Notes: generated by a model not told the origin, from the letters alone. Positions 17,216-26,557 are shown, numbered from the stretch's first letter. The stretch is 64,000 bases of DNA from Pseudomonas caricapapayae (GCF_001400735.1 NZ_LJPW01000089.1:40257-104256); one strand, 5' to 3'. Program-made: numbers and translations.

Positions 17216-19519
17216 GTGGCGTCTCAGCTGAAAATCTTGATCCTTTCGGGTCTGCTGCTATTCGCAGGCAGTTTCAATCTTCAGGCAGCCGATGTACCTG
17301 CGTTACCAATGGGCGCTGCGGTGCCGGCCGACGACAAGGCCGCTGAAAAAGCCGACGCCAAAGCCGATAGCAAGGCAGCTGACAAACCTGCAGCGAAAGC
17401 AGATGACAAGACGGACGCGAAACCGGCAGACGCCGGTGACCCAACGGCAGCCGAACCGCCCGAGCTTCTGGTACAGGGCGGGTTGCTCGGGGCCATCAGT
17501 TCCAGCATCGATGACGTCCAGGAAAAGCTCAACCTCGACGACAACCTGTTCGACGCCTGGCGATTGCGCGCCGACCGTGCGGCCGACGAACTGGAGAAGC
17601 TGGTCAACAAGCGCACTACGCGTTCGCCGTGGAGTGTGGTCGGGGACTTTCTCGCGCTGTCCTTTGTCTGGATCGGCTCGTTTGCCGTCCTGACCACGCT
17701 GGGCCGTTTTCTCGCCGTACGCTTGTGCCGGACGTCGTTCATGCGGGTGCGCGAGCGCAGTCAGGCGCTGCTCAAGTACGTCTTGCCGTTCACCCTGCCG
17801 GCCATCGTCTGCCTGCCGTTGACCCTGTATGTCAGCCACTTCATGCCGTCATCGGTGGGGCGCGCGCTGGCGTTGTGCTTTGCCTATGCGACGAGCAGCG
17901 GCATCGTGTCTACCTCGGTGCTGCTCTGTGTAATCGTGATGTTCAACGCCGGCCACAAGCGCGCGGCTGTACGGATGATTCGCCGCTATGCGCCGAGGCC
18001 ACTGTTCGTGGTCGGCTTTCTGGCGGCGCTCAGTGATGCGCTGACCAGTCCGCAGATCGCCCGTCAGTTGGGCAGTAACGTCACCACCAGCGTTGCGGTG
18101 TTCACCGGGCTGTTTGCCTCGGTGGTGTTCTGCATGTTGATCATCAAGGTGCGCCGCCCGGTGGCGCACCTGATTCGCAACCGTTCCCTGAGCAGCCGCC
18201 TGCAACGGCCAGCGCTGCAGCAGTCGTTGAAAATATTCTCCAACCTGTGGCACCTGCCGATCCTGTTGATGATTCTGGTCTCGGCGATCAACCTCATAGG
18301 GGCCGGTGAAGACAGTCAGCAAGCACTGCGTTGCGCGCTGTTCACCACCATTCTGCTGATTGCCACGGTGTTTCTAAGCACGGTGTTCCAGCACCTGTTC
18401 AAACCGACGGAATCCCTGGGGCGCGGCGGGCATGTGTACAAGGCGCGTCTGTTGAGCCTGGTGTACGCGGTGTTGCGCATTGCGCTGGCCATCGGGTTCA
18501 TCGAGATACTGGGGCGTATCTGGGGTTTCTCGATGTTCGAGTTCGCCCAGCGCAATACGCTGGGGCGTGTGATCAGTGATTCGCTGAGCAGCATCGGCCT
18601 GATATTTGTGGTCACCTGGCTGCTGTGGGTAGTGCTCGACACGGCCATTCAGGAAGCCCTCAAACCGCCGGCCAATCATCGCAGTGGCCGCCAGCCGAGT
18701 ACACGAATCAAGACCATCCTGCCGCTGCTGCGCAACGCGGTGAAAATCATTCTGGTGGTGATCTGCGCGATCACCACCATGGCCAACCTGGGCATCAACG
18801 TTGCACCGTTACTGGCGGGTGCCGGGGTTGTCGGTCTGGCCATCGGCTTTGGTTCTCAGCAACTGGTGCAGGACGTGATCACCGGCCTGTTCATCATCAT
18901 CGAAGACACGTTCTCGGTGGGCGACTGGGTGGTGCTCAGTACCGGCCATTCCGGCTCGGTGGAAAGCCTGACCATCCGTACCGTGCGCCTGCGTGACGGC
19001 AAGGGTTTTGTCCACTCGGTGCCGTTCGGGCAGATCAAGGCGGTCACCAATCAGTCGCGGCAATTCGCCTATGCGTTCTTCTCGGTGCAGTTCACCTACG
19101 ACTCGGATATCGACGATGCGCTGGCGCTGATCCGCGAGACCGGCCAGTCGATCAGCGAAGACATCCTGCTCAAGCACAACCTGCAAGGGCCGCTGGAGGT
19201 TTTCGGCGTCGACAGCATGAACCTCAACGGCATGGTACTGACCGCTCAATTCCGCACCTCTTCCGGTGGTCAGTACGCAGTGGGGCGCGCCTTCAACGAG
19301 CGCCTGAAACGACTTGTGGATAAAAGTCCGAACGTGCGTTTCGCGCAGACTTATCCACAGATGGTCATGGGGCCGGGCTTCAACAACCCACAGGCCGGCG
19401 TCGAAGTGGAAGGGCCGCCAGCGCCAACGGATCCGGCCGCAGCGACACCTTCCGCGCCGGCACCTGCGCCGCTTGGTCTGCCCAAGGGCAACAGCCCGCC
19501 AGGGCCCGCAGCGCAGTAA
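17216..19519 (+). CDS. Large MscS-family mechanosensitive channel
   Basis: About 767 residues starting at a GTG preceded by AAGGAGAG. A signal peptide ends near NLQAADV. A periplasmic low-complexity segment of alternating Ala/Asp/Lys (residues 35-80) leads to about ten membrane helices. The MscS core begins at LLAGAGVVGLAIGFGSQQLVQD, the pore-lining helix plus the beta domain VGDWVVLSTGHSGSVESLTIRTVRLRD, followed by the C-terminal alpha/beta vestibule. The last 45 residues are Pro/Ala-rich. It is an inner-membrane channel that releases solutes on osmotic downshock. It is longer than MscS and shorter than MscK. It stands alone. Confidence 0.92.
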   Translation: MASQLKILILSGLLLFAGSFNLQAADVPALPMGAAVPADDKAAEKADAKADSKAADKPAAKADDKTDAKPADAGDPTAAEPPELLVQGGLLGAISSSIDDVQEKLNLDDNLFDAWRLRADRAADELEKLVNKRTTRSPWSVVGDFLALSFVWIGSFAVLTTLGRFLAVRLCRTSFMRVRERSQALLKYVLPFTLPAIVCLPLTLYVSHFMPSSVGRALALCFAYATSSGIVSTSVLLCVIVMFNAGHKRAAVRMIRRYAPRPLFVVGFLAALSDALTSPQIARQLGSNVTTSVAVFTGLFASVVFCMLIIKVRRPVAHLIRNRSLSSRLQRPALQQSLKIFSNLWHLPILLMILVSAINLIGAGEDSQQALRCALFTTILLIATVFLSTVFQHLFKPTESLGRGGHVYKARLLSLVYAVLRIALAIGFIEILGRIWGFSMFEFAQRNTLGRVISDSLSSIGLIFVVTWLLWVVLDTAIQEALKPPANHRSGRQPSTRIKTILPLLRNAVKIILVVICAITTMANLGINVAPLLAGAGVVGLAIGFGSQQLVQDVITGLFIIIEDTFSVGDWVVLSTGHSGSVESLTIRTVRLRDGKGFVHSVPFGQIKAVTNQSRQFAYAFFSVQFTYDSDIDDALALIRETGQSISEDILLKHNLQGPLEVFGVDSMNLNGMVLTAQFRTSSGGQYAVGRAFNERLKRLVDKSPNVRFAQTYPQMVMGPGFNNPQAGVEVEGPPAPTDPAAATPSAPAPAPLGLPKGNSPPGPAAQ

Positions 19520-19672
19520 TTGACCGGGGAGGATGGGACGCGGTAACGCGTTGTTGCGGCGTCATCCACCCCACAGGCTGCGCAACTGTTGGGGGTTGGC
19601 AGGCAACGTGTTATGTTTGCAGGCGTTTTTCAATTGTTCGTTTGATTATCCGATACCGAGCCTGCTGACTCT

Positions 19673-20557
19673 ATGCGAATGCGCCTTATGCTGTTGGGCG
19701 GCGGGAATGCCCTCGGGCAGGCGCTGATTCGTCTGGGTGCCGAGGAAGACATTGGTTTCCTCGCACCACGTCCACCGCAAGACGGCTGGGACGTGGCGAG
19801 CCTCACGCAACTGCTTGATGACACCCGTCCCGATGCCCTGATAAACCTTGCTTACTACTTCGACTGGTTTCAGGCGGAGACTGTCAGCGCTGCGCGCCTG
19901 ACCCATCAGGAGCGCTCTGTCGAGCGCCTTGCCGAACTGTGTCAGCACCACAACATCACCCTGGTGCAGCCTTCCAGTTATCGTGTATTCGATGGCTCGC
20001 GCGCGACGGCCTACAGCGAAAAAGACGAGCCGGTACCTTTGGGGCTGCGCGGTCAGGCGTTGTGGCGTATCGAGCAAAGCGTACGCGCCACCTGCCCGCA
20101 ACATGTGCTGGTGCGTTTCGGCTGGCTGCTGGATGACAGCGCCGAAGGCGTGCTGGGTCGCTTTCTTTCGCGCGCCAGAGAACCCGGAGAGCTGCTGCTG
20201 GCCGATGATCGACGCGGTAACCCGACCCCGGTCGATGATGCGGCGCGAGTGATTATTTCAATCGTCAAGCAACTCGACTGCGAAGCGCCACTGTGGGGTA
20301 CATACCACTACGCCGGACACGAGGCGACCACGCCGCTGGCGCTGGGCCAGGCGGTGCTTACCGAAGCACGTCTGCTGCATCCTCTGGCCATCGAGTCGCC
20401 CACCGCGCAGGCTCACGCCGCGCGTCCCGATGCAGCCGAAGAACCGCAGCACGCGGTGCTGGCCTGCAAGAAGATTCTCCACACTTTCGGCATCAAGCCT
20501 CGCGCCTGGCGGGCCGGCTTGCCAAGCCTGCTGGACCGGTATTATCGACATGTCTGA
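19673..20557 (+). CDS. RmlD-like NAD(P)-dependent nucleotide-sugar SDR
   Basis: 294 residues of the extended short-chain dehydrogenase fold in its RmlD-like branch. The Gly-rich nucleotide loop is degenerate (LLGGGNALGQAL, residues 7-18), and ALINLAYYFDW and PSSYRVFDG follow at the expected positions. The usual YxxxK is not obvious: the place corresponding to the catalytic Tyr reads GLRGQALWRIEQ. Catalysis may therefore be altered. It overlaps the next SDR gene by 8 bp, so the two are co-translated and probably act together on a nucleotide sugar. Confidence 0.78.
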   Translation: MRMRLMLLGGGNALGQALIRLGAEEDIGFLAPRPPQDGWDVASLTQLLDDTRPDALINLAYYFDWFQAETVSAARLTHQERSVERLAELCQHHNITLVQPSSYRVFDGSRATAYSEKDEPVPLGLRGQALWRIEQSVRATCPQHVLVRFGWLLDDSAEGVLGRFLSRAREPGELLLADDRRGNPTPVDDAARVIISIVKQLDCEAPLWGTYHYAGHEATTPLALGQAVLTEARLLHPLAIESPTAQAHAARPDAAEEPQHAVLACKKILHTFGIKPRAWRAGLPSLLDRYYRHV

Positions 20558-21479
20558 AGCTCCTGTTCTGATCACCGGAGGTGCGGGTTTCATTGGCTCG
20601 CACCTCACCGACGCCTTGCTTGCCAGCGGGCACGGCGTACGTATCCTCGACAACCTCTCGGCGGGCAAACGCAGCAATTTGCCGCTCGATAACCCACGGG
20701 TCGAACTGATCGAAGGCGATGTGGCCGATGCCGAGCTGGTCAAGCGCGCTGCGCTGGGTTGCAAGGCTGTGGTGCATCTGGCGGCGGTGGCCTCGGTTCA
20801 GGCATCAGTCGATGATCCGGTGCGCACCCACCAAAGCAACTTCATCGGCACGTTGAATGTCTGTGAGGCCATGCGCGAAGCGGGCATCAAACGGGTGATA
20901 TTCGCTTCCAGCGCGGCGGTGTACGGCAACAACGGCGAAGGCGAAGCGATCACCGAAGACACCCCCAAGGCCCCGCTGACCCCTTATGCTTCGGATAAGC
21001 TGGCCAGCGAGTATTACCTGGACTTCTACCGTCGCCAGCATGGGCTGGAACCCGTGATCTTTCGCTTCTTCAACATTTTCGGCCCGCGCCAGGATCCGTC
21101 GTCGCCCTATTCGGGCGTGATCAGCATCTTTGCCGAACGCATCCAGAAAGGCCTGCCGATCAGTGTGTTTGGCGATGGCGAGCAGACACGCGATTTCTTC
21201 TATGTGGGCGATCTGCTCAAGCTGCTGCTGCAGGCTTTGTCACGCGACAGCGCCATCGAAGGCGCGATCAACGTGGGCTTGAACCAGACCACATCGCTCA
21301 ACGAACTGCTGGCTGCGCTTTCGCAGGTTGTCGGTAAGCAGCCGGAAGTCAGCTATCAGGCACCACGCTCGGGCGACATCAAACATTCCTGCGCCAGCAA
21401 CCAACGCCTTCTCGAGCACTTCACCCTCGACGAAGTCACCCCCTTGAAACATGGGCTTGAGTTGCTGATAGGGCGGTGA
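20550..21479 (+). CDS. NAD-dependent nucleotide-sugar epimerase
   Basis: 309 residues, extended SDR of the GalE/WbpP type. The NAD loop is TGGAGFIGSH (9-18), the Ser of the triad lies in FASSAAVYG and the Tyr/Lys pair in YASDKLASEYY. The sequence DFFYVGDLL marks the sugar-nucleotide site. It would interconvert C4 epimers of a UDP-sugar for surface polysaccharide. The ATG at 20550 lies inside the end of the preceding SDR gene (8-bp overlap), and an in-frame extension to 20430 is not needed. No glycosyltransferase lies nearby, so the polymer it serves is unknown. Confidence 0.9.
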   Translation: MSEAPVLITGGAGFIGSHLTDALLASGHGVRILDNLSAGKRSNLPLDNPRVELIEGDVADAELVKRAALGCKAVVHLAAVASVQASVDDPVRTHQSNFIGTLNVCEAMREAGIKRVIFASSAAVYGNNGEGEAITEDTPKAPLTPYASDKLASEYYLDFYRRQHGLEPVIFRFFNIFGPRQDPSSPYSGVISIFAERIQKGLPISVFGDGEQTRDFFYVGDLLKLLLQALSRDSAIEGAINVGLNQTTSLNELLAALSQVVGKQPEVSYQAPRSGDIKHSCASNQRLLEHFTLDEVTPLKHGLELLIGR

Positions 21480-21821
21480 ATTGCGCGCCAAGTGCTTGTC
21501 GTTATCCGTGCCTCAATCAGCCCTGAAAAAGGTGCTTATGCACGAGAGCATGGGAGGTTATGACAACTGCGATGAACATATGCGGCCTCGGTTACACTGA
21601 TGCACCGTCTGTACGGCTTTTACTGCCTGTTTCGGCGGATTGTGCCCGCTACCAATTGCCTGCTGCCCAACGTTGTTGTGAGATATATTAGCTGGTTGCT
21701 CAGGATTCAGCTTCTGAGTATGTAGGAGCATTCTGCATTTTTTGTAGTTGATAACTTTAAGGTGTTCAGCAATTTCAATGGCTTCTAGTATCCATCGTCA
21801 TTCTTATGAAGGACGCATGGC
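21480..21821. other. A+T-rich intergenic stretch
   Basis: 342 bp with lower GC than its surroundings, increasingly A+T-rich towards 21821. It probably holds the promoter of the following membrane-protein gene. No open frame with a credible start and no strong hairpin was seen. Confidence 0.5.
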
Positions 21822-22310
21822 ATGCAAGACGAAGCTGAACCAGACGTAGAAAATCCCGGCGAGGTCATTGTGCGCCAAGTGCCGGGAGAGGTCGCAGTAC
21901 CGGGCTTTATTGAAGAATATTCGGCCTATCTTTCTGCTGAAAAGAAAACCGATATCGCACCGGTCATTTTGACGTCACTGCGTCTTATTGGGTTGCTGCT
22001 GTTGGTCGTGGGGGGCGTTTTTATCATATTTGGTCCTGGCACTGTTCGTATCGACTACCTGACCGGGCTAACGTTTCTTCAGTTTCTTCAACTTTACCCA
22101 GGTCCTATCGCTTCCGTAGGTGTGCTGGTGTACGGCATCAGCAACTTTCTTCGTTCCTCGGGTATAGAGGAACAGATGATTCCGGAGCAGTTCCTGACGG
22201 CTAATTACTGTCTGAAATTGCCAGAGGGAATTGACGATGATAAGCCGCTGGCGATCACCTATGTCGGTAATGAAGTATTCAGAATTGAGGATACTGTCGA
22301 GCAAGCATAA
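21822..22310 (+). CDS. Hypothetical two-helix membrane protein
   Basis: 162 residues, no family recognised. An acidic N-terminal region (EAEPDVENPGE) is followed by two membrane segments, LTSLRLIGLLLLVVGGVFIIFG (about 50-71) and FLQFLQLYPGPIASVGVLVYGIS (about 85-107), and a soluble C-terminal domain of about 50 residues. GAAGGA lies 9 nt before the ATG. GC and codon use are a little lower than the flanking genes, which hints at an accessory gene. No partner lies in the same direction. Confidence 0.7.
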   Translation: MQDEAEPDVENPGEVIVRQVPGEVAVPGFIEEYSAYLSAEKKTDIAPVILTSLRLIGLLLLVVGGVFIIFGPGTVRIDYLTGLTFLQFLQLYPGPIASVGVLVYGISNFLRSSGIEEQMIPEQFLTANYCLKLPEGIDDDKPLAITYVGNEVFRIEDTVEQA

Positions 22311-22530
22311 TAAGCTTCGGCCCGAAACGAAGGTTCAAGAGTCTGGCAATTTTGCCTCCTCAAGACAGTTTTTCGAGGTGCGAAGAGTCAACTTGAACAG
22401 GGCTTGAGTTTCTCTGATACCGCTTCGCCACTTGGGTGTAAGAGCGGATCGAAAGATGCTCTGCTTGTCCGCGAACTGTTGAAAACCGACAAGCGTGGTG
22501 CACGGGCACGAGCGTCAGCAGACCCCCGTA

Positions 22531-22561
22531 AAAACAAAGGCACCCGATAAGGGTGCCTTTG
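22531..22561. terminator. Bidirectional rho-independent terminator
   Basis: CAAAGGCACCC (22535-22545) and GGGTGCCTTTG (22551-22561) form a perfect 11-bp stem with a 5-nt loop. A-rich sequence before it and T-rich sequence after it suit termination in both directions. It ends ompW (leftward) and any rightward transcript from the hypothetical gene. The 220 bp between 22311 and 22530 hold no clear gene. Confidence 0.88.
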
Positions 22562-22586
22562 TGTGTGACGTTTGAAGGTGTGCAGG

Positions 22587-23273
22587 TCAGAACTTGTAAC
22601 CCACGCCCACCATGTACACCCACGGGTCGATATCCACGTCGACCTTGGTCTTGCCGACAGCCAGGGCAGAAGGGCCGTCCACAGTCGCTTCGGTGTCGAT
22701 GTCGACATACCAGACCGAGGCGTTGAGCAGCACATTGTCGGTGATCATGTAGTCCATGCCTAACTGTGCAGCAAGGCCAACCGAGTCCTTGAGCTTGAGG
22801 TTGCTGAACCCCTGATCCTTGCGATTACCGGTCAGGTCAGTGTCGAAGAAGGTGGTGTAATTGATACCGACACCCGCATACGGCTGGAATTTCGACGAAG
22901 GCTCCATCGGGTAGTACTGCAAGGACAGTGTCGGCGGCAGTTGCTTGATGTCGGCCAGCTTGCCGTCAAGGCCAGGCCCCAGGCCCTTGACTGAAACGGT
23001 ATGGCTGAAGGGTGTGGCCGCCAGCAGTTCGATGCCGACGTGCTGGGTCAGCATGTAAGCGAAGGTCAGACCGAGCTGGTTTTCGCCATCGACGGTTGCT
23101 TTGGTGCCGGAAACCCTGGTGCCGTCCAGACGGACTTCACCGCTGTCTTCGTTGGGCTGTACGTGCGCTACACCGGCGCGAACGATGAAGTCACCAGGCT
23201 CGTAAGCGTGTGCCGCGACCGGGGCAGTGATGGCAAGCGCGACAACAGACGCGCGTAGCAAGTGCTTGTTCAT
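22587..23273 (-). CDS. ompW: OmpW-family outer-membrane protein
   Basis: 228 residues. The signal peptide ends at APVAAHAYEPGDF. The sequences FIVRAGVAHVQPN, LGLTFAYMLTQHVGIELLAATPFSH, LPPTLSLQYYPM, KFQPYAGVGINYTTFF and the C-terminal MVGVGYKF are the strand signatures of the OmpW 8-stranded barrel. The last residue is aromatic (Phe), as BAM recognition requires. OmpW proteins form a narrow hydrophobic channel and respond to stress and iron. It is monocistronic, with a strong terminator. Confidence 0.95.
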   Translation of the reverse strand: MNKHLLRASVVALAITAPVAAHAYEPGDFIVRAGVAHVQPNEDSGEVRLDGTRVSGTKATVDGENQLGLTFAYMLTQHVGIELLAATPFSHTVSVKGLGPGLDGKLADIKQLPPTLSLQYYPMEPSSKFQPYAGVGINYTTFFDTDLTGNRKDQGFSNLKLKDSVGLAAQLGMDYMITDNVLLNASVWYVDIDTEATVDGPSALAVGKTKVDVDIDPWVYMVGVGYKF

Positions 23274-23376
23274 GGAGGCTCCAGAGATCAGTCAAAATTT
23301 ATGGGCGTAATGTTAAAGCGCTGTCGAGCGGCGACTTTGACTCAGCTCAATGAAATCGCTGGGAACCCCGTCATCC

Positions 23377-23901
23377 TTATGAATCCGGCAATTCGTAGAC
23401 AAGTATCTTGTCTGCCTGCATCTGATAACCCGCTTCTGCCAGTTCGCTGGTAGACGATTTGGCCTGCATCGGTCCTTCGATCCAGTACGGCTGATACAGC
23501 TCATCGACCTTCACACCCAGTTCACTCGTGACGTGCACGATCTGGTTCGCCGGTGGCGGCGGCACATGGATGCAGGCACCGAAATACGGCACCAGCAAAA
23601 ACTCCGTCACTCTGCCTTCCTCACTGGCCTCAAGCGGCACGATGTACCCCGGTAAACGCACCTGTTTGCCATCCAGTGCCTTGACCACTGGCGCATGCGG
23701 AGCCAGTTGGCGGGCCGCAGGCGCTGCCTCCATGGCCAGCGCATCGGACAACTTGGACATATCGTGTATCGGAGCCGTTACCGGCTTCACCACAGGTGCA
23801 TCGGGTGGAATCATGTCATTCCAGGTCAGTTCACGCGGCTCGGCGGCCCACAGCGGAGTGCAAGCCGAGAGCAGCAGAGTGAGTAGCATGCGCCGCATCA
23901 T
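23377..23901 (-). CDS. DUF3299 periplasmic protein of the zinc-related cluster
   Basis: About 174 residues. A signal peptide (MLLTLLLSACTPLWAAE) is followed by the DUF3299 core VRLPGYIVPLEASEEGRVTEFLLVPYFGACIHVPPPPANQIVHV, which contains a single conserved Cys and His that could bind metal. The ATG at 23901 is preferred because TGAGGA lies 5-6 nt upstream; a start at 23913 overlaps the permease stop (ATGA) and is the alternative. It is the last gene of a leftward set with a FtsX-like permease, a LolD-like ATPase and a His-rich ZrgA-like protein. Such sets are linked to zinc handling in gamma-proteobacteria. Confidence 0.85.
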   Translation of the reverse strand: MMRRMLLTLLLSACTPLWAAEPRELTWNDMIPPDAPVVKPVTAPIHDMSKLSDALAMEAAPAARQLAPHAPVVKALDGKQVRLPGYIVPLEASEEGRVTEFLLVPYFGACIHVPPPPANQIVHVTSELGVKVDELYQPYWIEGPMQAKSSTSELAEAGYQMQADKILVYELPDS

Positions 23902-23909
23902 GAAGGTCC

Positions 23910-25175
23910 TCATAAACGAATCGACAGTCCATCGGCCAGTGACTGCCTGTAGGCTCGCCAGGCTGGCACGGTTCCCATCAACAGCGCACAACCGAGAATG
24001 GCACCGAGCAAGGTCCATTCATATTGGCCAGGTGGCATAGACGACAGGTACAGACCGTAGTTGTCGAGCACGTAGTCTCTGGCCACGAAAATGCCGATAT
24101 AGAGCAGTGCAAGGCCGCTGATCACACCGGCAAGCGCCAGAACGAAGGCTTCAAGTATAAGCAGGCTTGCGATATGCCAGGGCCGCGCGCCGACCGAACG
24201 CAGGATGGCCATTTCCCGGCGTCGTTCATTGAGGCTGGTAAGAATCGCAGTCAGCATGCCGATCAGTCCGGTCAGCACCACGAACAGGGAAATCACGAAG
24301 AGTGCCTTTTCAGCGGTGCCCATCAGGCTCCACAGCTCCTGCAGCGCCACGCCCGGCAGAATCGCCAGCATCGGCTCGCCACGGTATTCGTTGATCTCGC
24401 GCTGCAGGCTGAAGGTTGAAATCTTGCTGTTCAAACCCAGCATGAACGCGGTGATCGCCGTCGGTGTCAGGTCCATGTTGCGCGCCTGATCGGCGGAGAT
24501 ACGCTCGTTGCCTCGTGCCGGGGCACCGTTATGCCAATCGATATGAATGGCTTCCATGCCGCCCAGACTGATATGCAGCGTGCGGTCCACCGGCGTGCCG
24601 GTCGGTTTGAGGATGCCGACGACGGTAAACGGTTTGTCGTCATGCTTGACCAGACTGATCGCCGCCACACCATGCGCCAGTACCAGTTTGTCGCCCAGCT
24701 TGTAGTGCAGCGCTTTGGCGACCTCCGAGCCCAGCACGACTTCAAAGGGGTCGGTTTTGAATTCGCGTCCTTCGGCCATTTCCAGGTGTTGTTGGCGACC
24801 GAACTGATAGTGCTCGAAATACGCCTCGTTAGTGCCCATCACCCGATAGCCGCGATGGGAGTCGCCCAGCGAAACCGGAATCGCCCACTTGACCTGTTTG
24901 CTGTTGGCGAAGTGCTCGAAACTGTCCCAGCGAATGTTGTTGGTGGCGTTGCCGATGCGAAATACCGAATACAGCAACAGGTTGATCGAGCCGGAGCGTG
25001 CGCCGACGATCAGGTCGGTGCCGCTGATGGTGCTGGCGAAGCTGGAGCGGGCTTCGGTACGCACCCGTTCGACGGCCAGTAACAGACACACTGACAGCGC
25101 AATGGCGAACGCAGTGAGGAATGCGGTGAAACGGCGGTTGGCCAGACTGGCCATTGCCAGACGAAACAGATACAT
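23910..25175 (-). CDS. FtsX/MacB-like ABC transporter permease
   Basis: 421 residues. The N-terminal helix RRFTAFLTAFAIALSVCLLLAV is followed by a large periplasmic domain (about 40-290) and three C-terminal helices. The FtsX signature lies between ALFVISLFVVLTGLIGMLTAILTSLNERRREMAILRSVGARPWHI and VPAWRAYRQSLADGL. This topology is typical of type VII (MacB/LolCE) permeases, which do mechanical work in the periplasm rather than simple transport. It pairs with the LolD-like ATPase one base upstream. Confidence 0.92.
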   Translation of the reverse strand: MYLFRLAMASLANRRFTAFLTAFAIALSVCLLLAVERVRTEARSSFASTISGTDLIVGARSGSINLLLYSVFRIGNATNNIRWDSFEHFANSKQVKWAIPVSLGDSHRGYRVMGTNEAYFEHYQFGRQQHLEMAEGREFKTDPFEVVLGSEVAKALHYKLGDKLVLAHGVAAISLVKHDDKPFTVVGILKPTGTPVDRTLHISLGGMEAIHIDWHNGAPARGNERISADQARNMDLTPTAITAFMLGLNSKISTFSLQREINEYRGEPMLAILPGVALQELWSLMGTAEKALFVISLFVVLTGLIGMLTAILTSLNERRREMAILRSVGARPWHIASLLILEAFVLALAGVISGLALLYIGIFVARDYVLDNYGLYLSSMPPGQYEWTLLGAILGCALLMGTVPAWRAYRQSLADGLSIRL

Positions 25176-25176
25176 C

Positions 25177-25899
25177 TCAACTCTCCACGGCGACGGCGGC
25201 GCGATTCAGGTCGTTCAGCGACAGATTGCGATCAAACAGCGGTGCCAGGCTCTGGTCATGGCTGACGAACAGCAGGCTGGCCCCGGCCTCGCGGCATTCG
25301 GCGAACAGCAGGCGAATGAACGCCTCGCGAGAGTCGGCGTCCAGCGCTGAAGTAGGTTCGTCGGCAATGACCAGCTCCGGTTGCCCGATCAGCGCACGGG
25401 CGGCGGCGACGCGTTGCTGCTGGCCGATGGACAGCGAGTCGGCGCGTCGGGTCAGCATCGCCGGGTCTTTCAGGCCCAGATGGGCGAGCAGGGTGGTCGT
25501 GGCTTTTTCGACACTGCCGTGGCGTTGCTTCGCACGGCCGGCACGGACGTTGGAAAAGTGGCAGGGCAGCTCGATGTTTTCCCGCACTGACAGAAACGGC
25601 AACAGGTTGAACTGTTGAAAAATGTAGCCGGTGTGATCGACACGGAAACGGTCACGTGCCGCTGCCGACAGCGTCGACAGGTCCTGATTCAGCAGGCGAA
25701 TACTGCCGCTGACGGGCTTCTGCACACCGCCCAGCAGGCCCAGCAAGGTGGTCTTGCCGCTGCCGCTGGGGCCTTTCAGGAACAGCGTTTCGCCGGTTTG
25801 CAGGCGGAACTCGGGGATGTCCAGCAGTTGAGGATGACCTGGCCAGTTGAAGCGCAGGTCCGACAGTTCGATCAGTGCTTGGGTCATGGGCTGACTCAC
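25177..25899 (-). CDS. LolD/MacB-type ABC transporter ATPase
   Basis: 240 residues. Walker A is GPSGSGKTT (43-51), the signature is LSIGQQQRVAAARAL and Walker B is LVIADEPTSALD, all in the LolD/MacB subfamily form. It energises the FtsX-like permease encoded next. A terminator-like hairpin separates it from the upstream His-rich gene, so it is probably expressed by partial read-through from the upstream promoter. Substrate unknown; the gene set suggests a metal-linked envelope function. Confidence 0.92.
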   Translation of the reverse strand: MSQPMTQALIELSDLRFNWPGHPQLLDIPEFRLQTGETLFLKGPSGSGKTTLLGLLGGVQKPVSGSIRLLNQDLSTLSAAARDRFRVDHTGYIFQQFNLLPFLSVRENIELPCHFSNVRAGRAKQRHGSVEKATTTLLAHLGLKDPAMLTRRADSLSIGQQQRVAAARALIGQPELVIADEPTSALDADSREAFIRLLFAECREAGASLLFVSHDQSLAPLFDRNLSLNDLNRAAVAVES

Positions 25900-25918
25900 G
25901 CTCGCTTGGAAATTAAAA

Positions 25919-25937
25919 GACCGGGCCAGGCCCGGTC
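25919..25937 (-). terminator. Hairpin after the zrgA-like gene (leftward)
   Basis: GACCGGGCC / GGCCCGGTC (25919-25927 and 25929-25937) is followed in the leftward direction by TTTTAATTT. It lies between the stop of the zrgA-like gene and the ATPase start, so it probably lowers transcription of the ABC genes relative to the first gene. Confidence 0.75.
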
Positions 25938-25957
25938 GTTATGCGCTGCAGGGATGA

Positions 25958-26557
25958 TCAGAATTTCAGCGTGGGGTTGGCTGCGATCACTTCTGCGCCC
26001 GACTGGCCGCCTGGCGAGATCAGTTGTACCTGAAGCTTCCTGGTGTCGGGAAAGGTTTTAAAGATTTGCGACAGGTCGAGCTTCTTCAGAACGGCAGGCG
26101 CGTCACAGACGAAGGTGTAGTGCCCGTGGATTTCACTGTGCTCGTGATGATCGGCATCGCCAGCGTCGGCGTCGGCGTGTTCATCGTGATCGTCGTCCTT
26201 GTCGCCGAACAGCGGGCTTTTCAGCGTCACCGAGGTGGCTGAACAATTGGCGGCATCGGCGATGCTGAACAGTGCATTGGGCTTGAGCAGCAGCTCGCGG
26301 GCCTTGGCGACTTTGGCCTTGTCTTCATCAGAAGTTGCAACGTGTTCGAAGCCGACGATGTTCATGGCCGGGCTTTCGAATTCGAATTCCAGCTTCTTGC
26401 CTTCCAGCACCACATCCAGACGTCCGACCCCGTGCTCGTGGGCACCCAGACTGCCGTGTTCATCACCGTGCGCATGATCATGGTCATGTTCTTCGGCAGC
26501 GTGGGCAGCAACGAGTGGCAGCAAAGCAAAAGGCAGGGCGAGTAACAGACGGCGCAT
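25958..26557 (-). CDS. ZrgA-like His-rich periplasmic zinc-binding protein (DUF2796)
   Basis: 199 residues. The signal peptide ends at LVAAHAAEE. Two metal-binding-looking segments follow: EHDHDHAHGDEHGSLGAHEHG just after cleavage, and a second His/Asp cluster (DDDHDEH...DHHEHSEIHGHY) at about residues 122-150. The core VGRLDVVLEGKKLEFEFESPAMNIVGFEH and the C-terminal ISPGGQSGAEV are DUF2796 features. In Vibrio the related ZrgA works with an ABC transporter in zinc acquisition. It is the first gene of the local cluster, and a Zur-like palindrome lies 31-50 bp upstream of its ATG. Confidence 0.88.
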   Translation of the reverse strand: MRRLLLALPFALLPLVAAHAAEEHDHDHAHGDEHGSLGAHEHGVGRLDVVLEGKKLEFEFESPAMNIVGFEHVATSDEDKAKVAKARELLLKPNALFSIADAANCSATSVTLKSPLFGDKDDDHDEHADADAGDADHHEHSEIHGHYTFVCDAPAVLKKLDLSQIFKTFPDTRKLQVQLISPGGQSGAEVIAANPTLKF

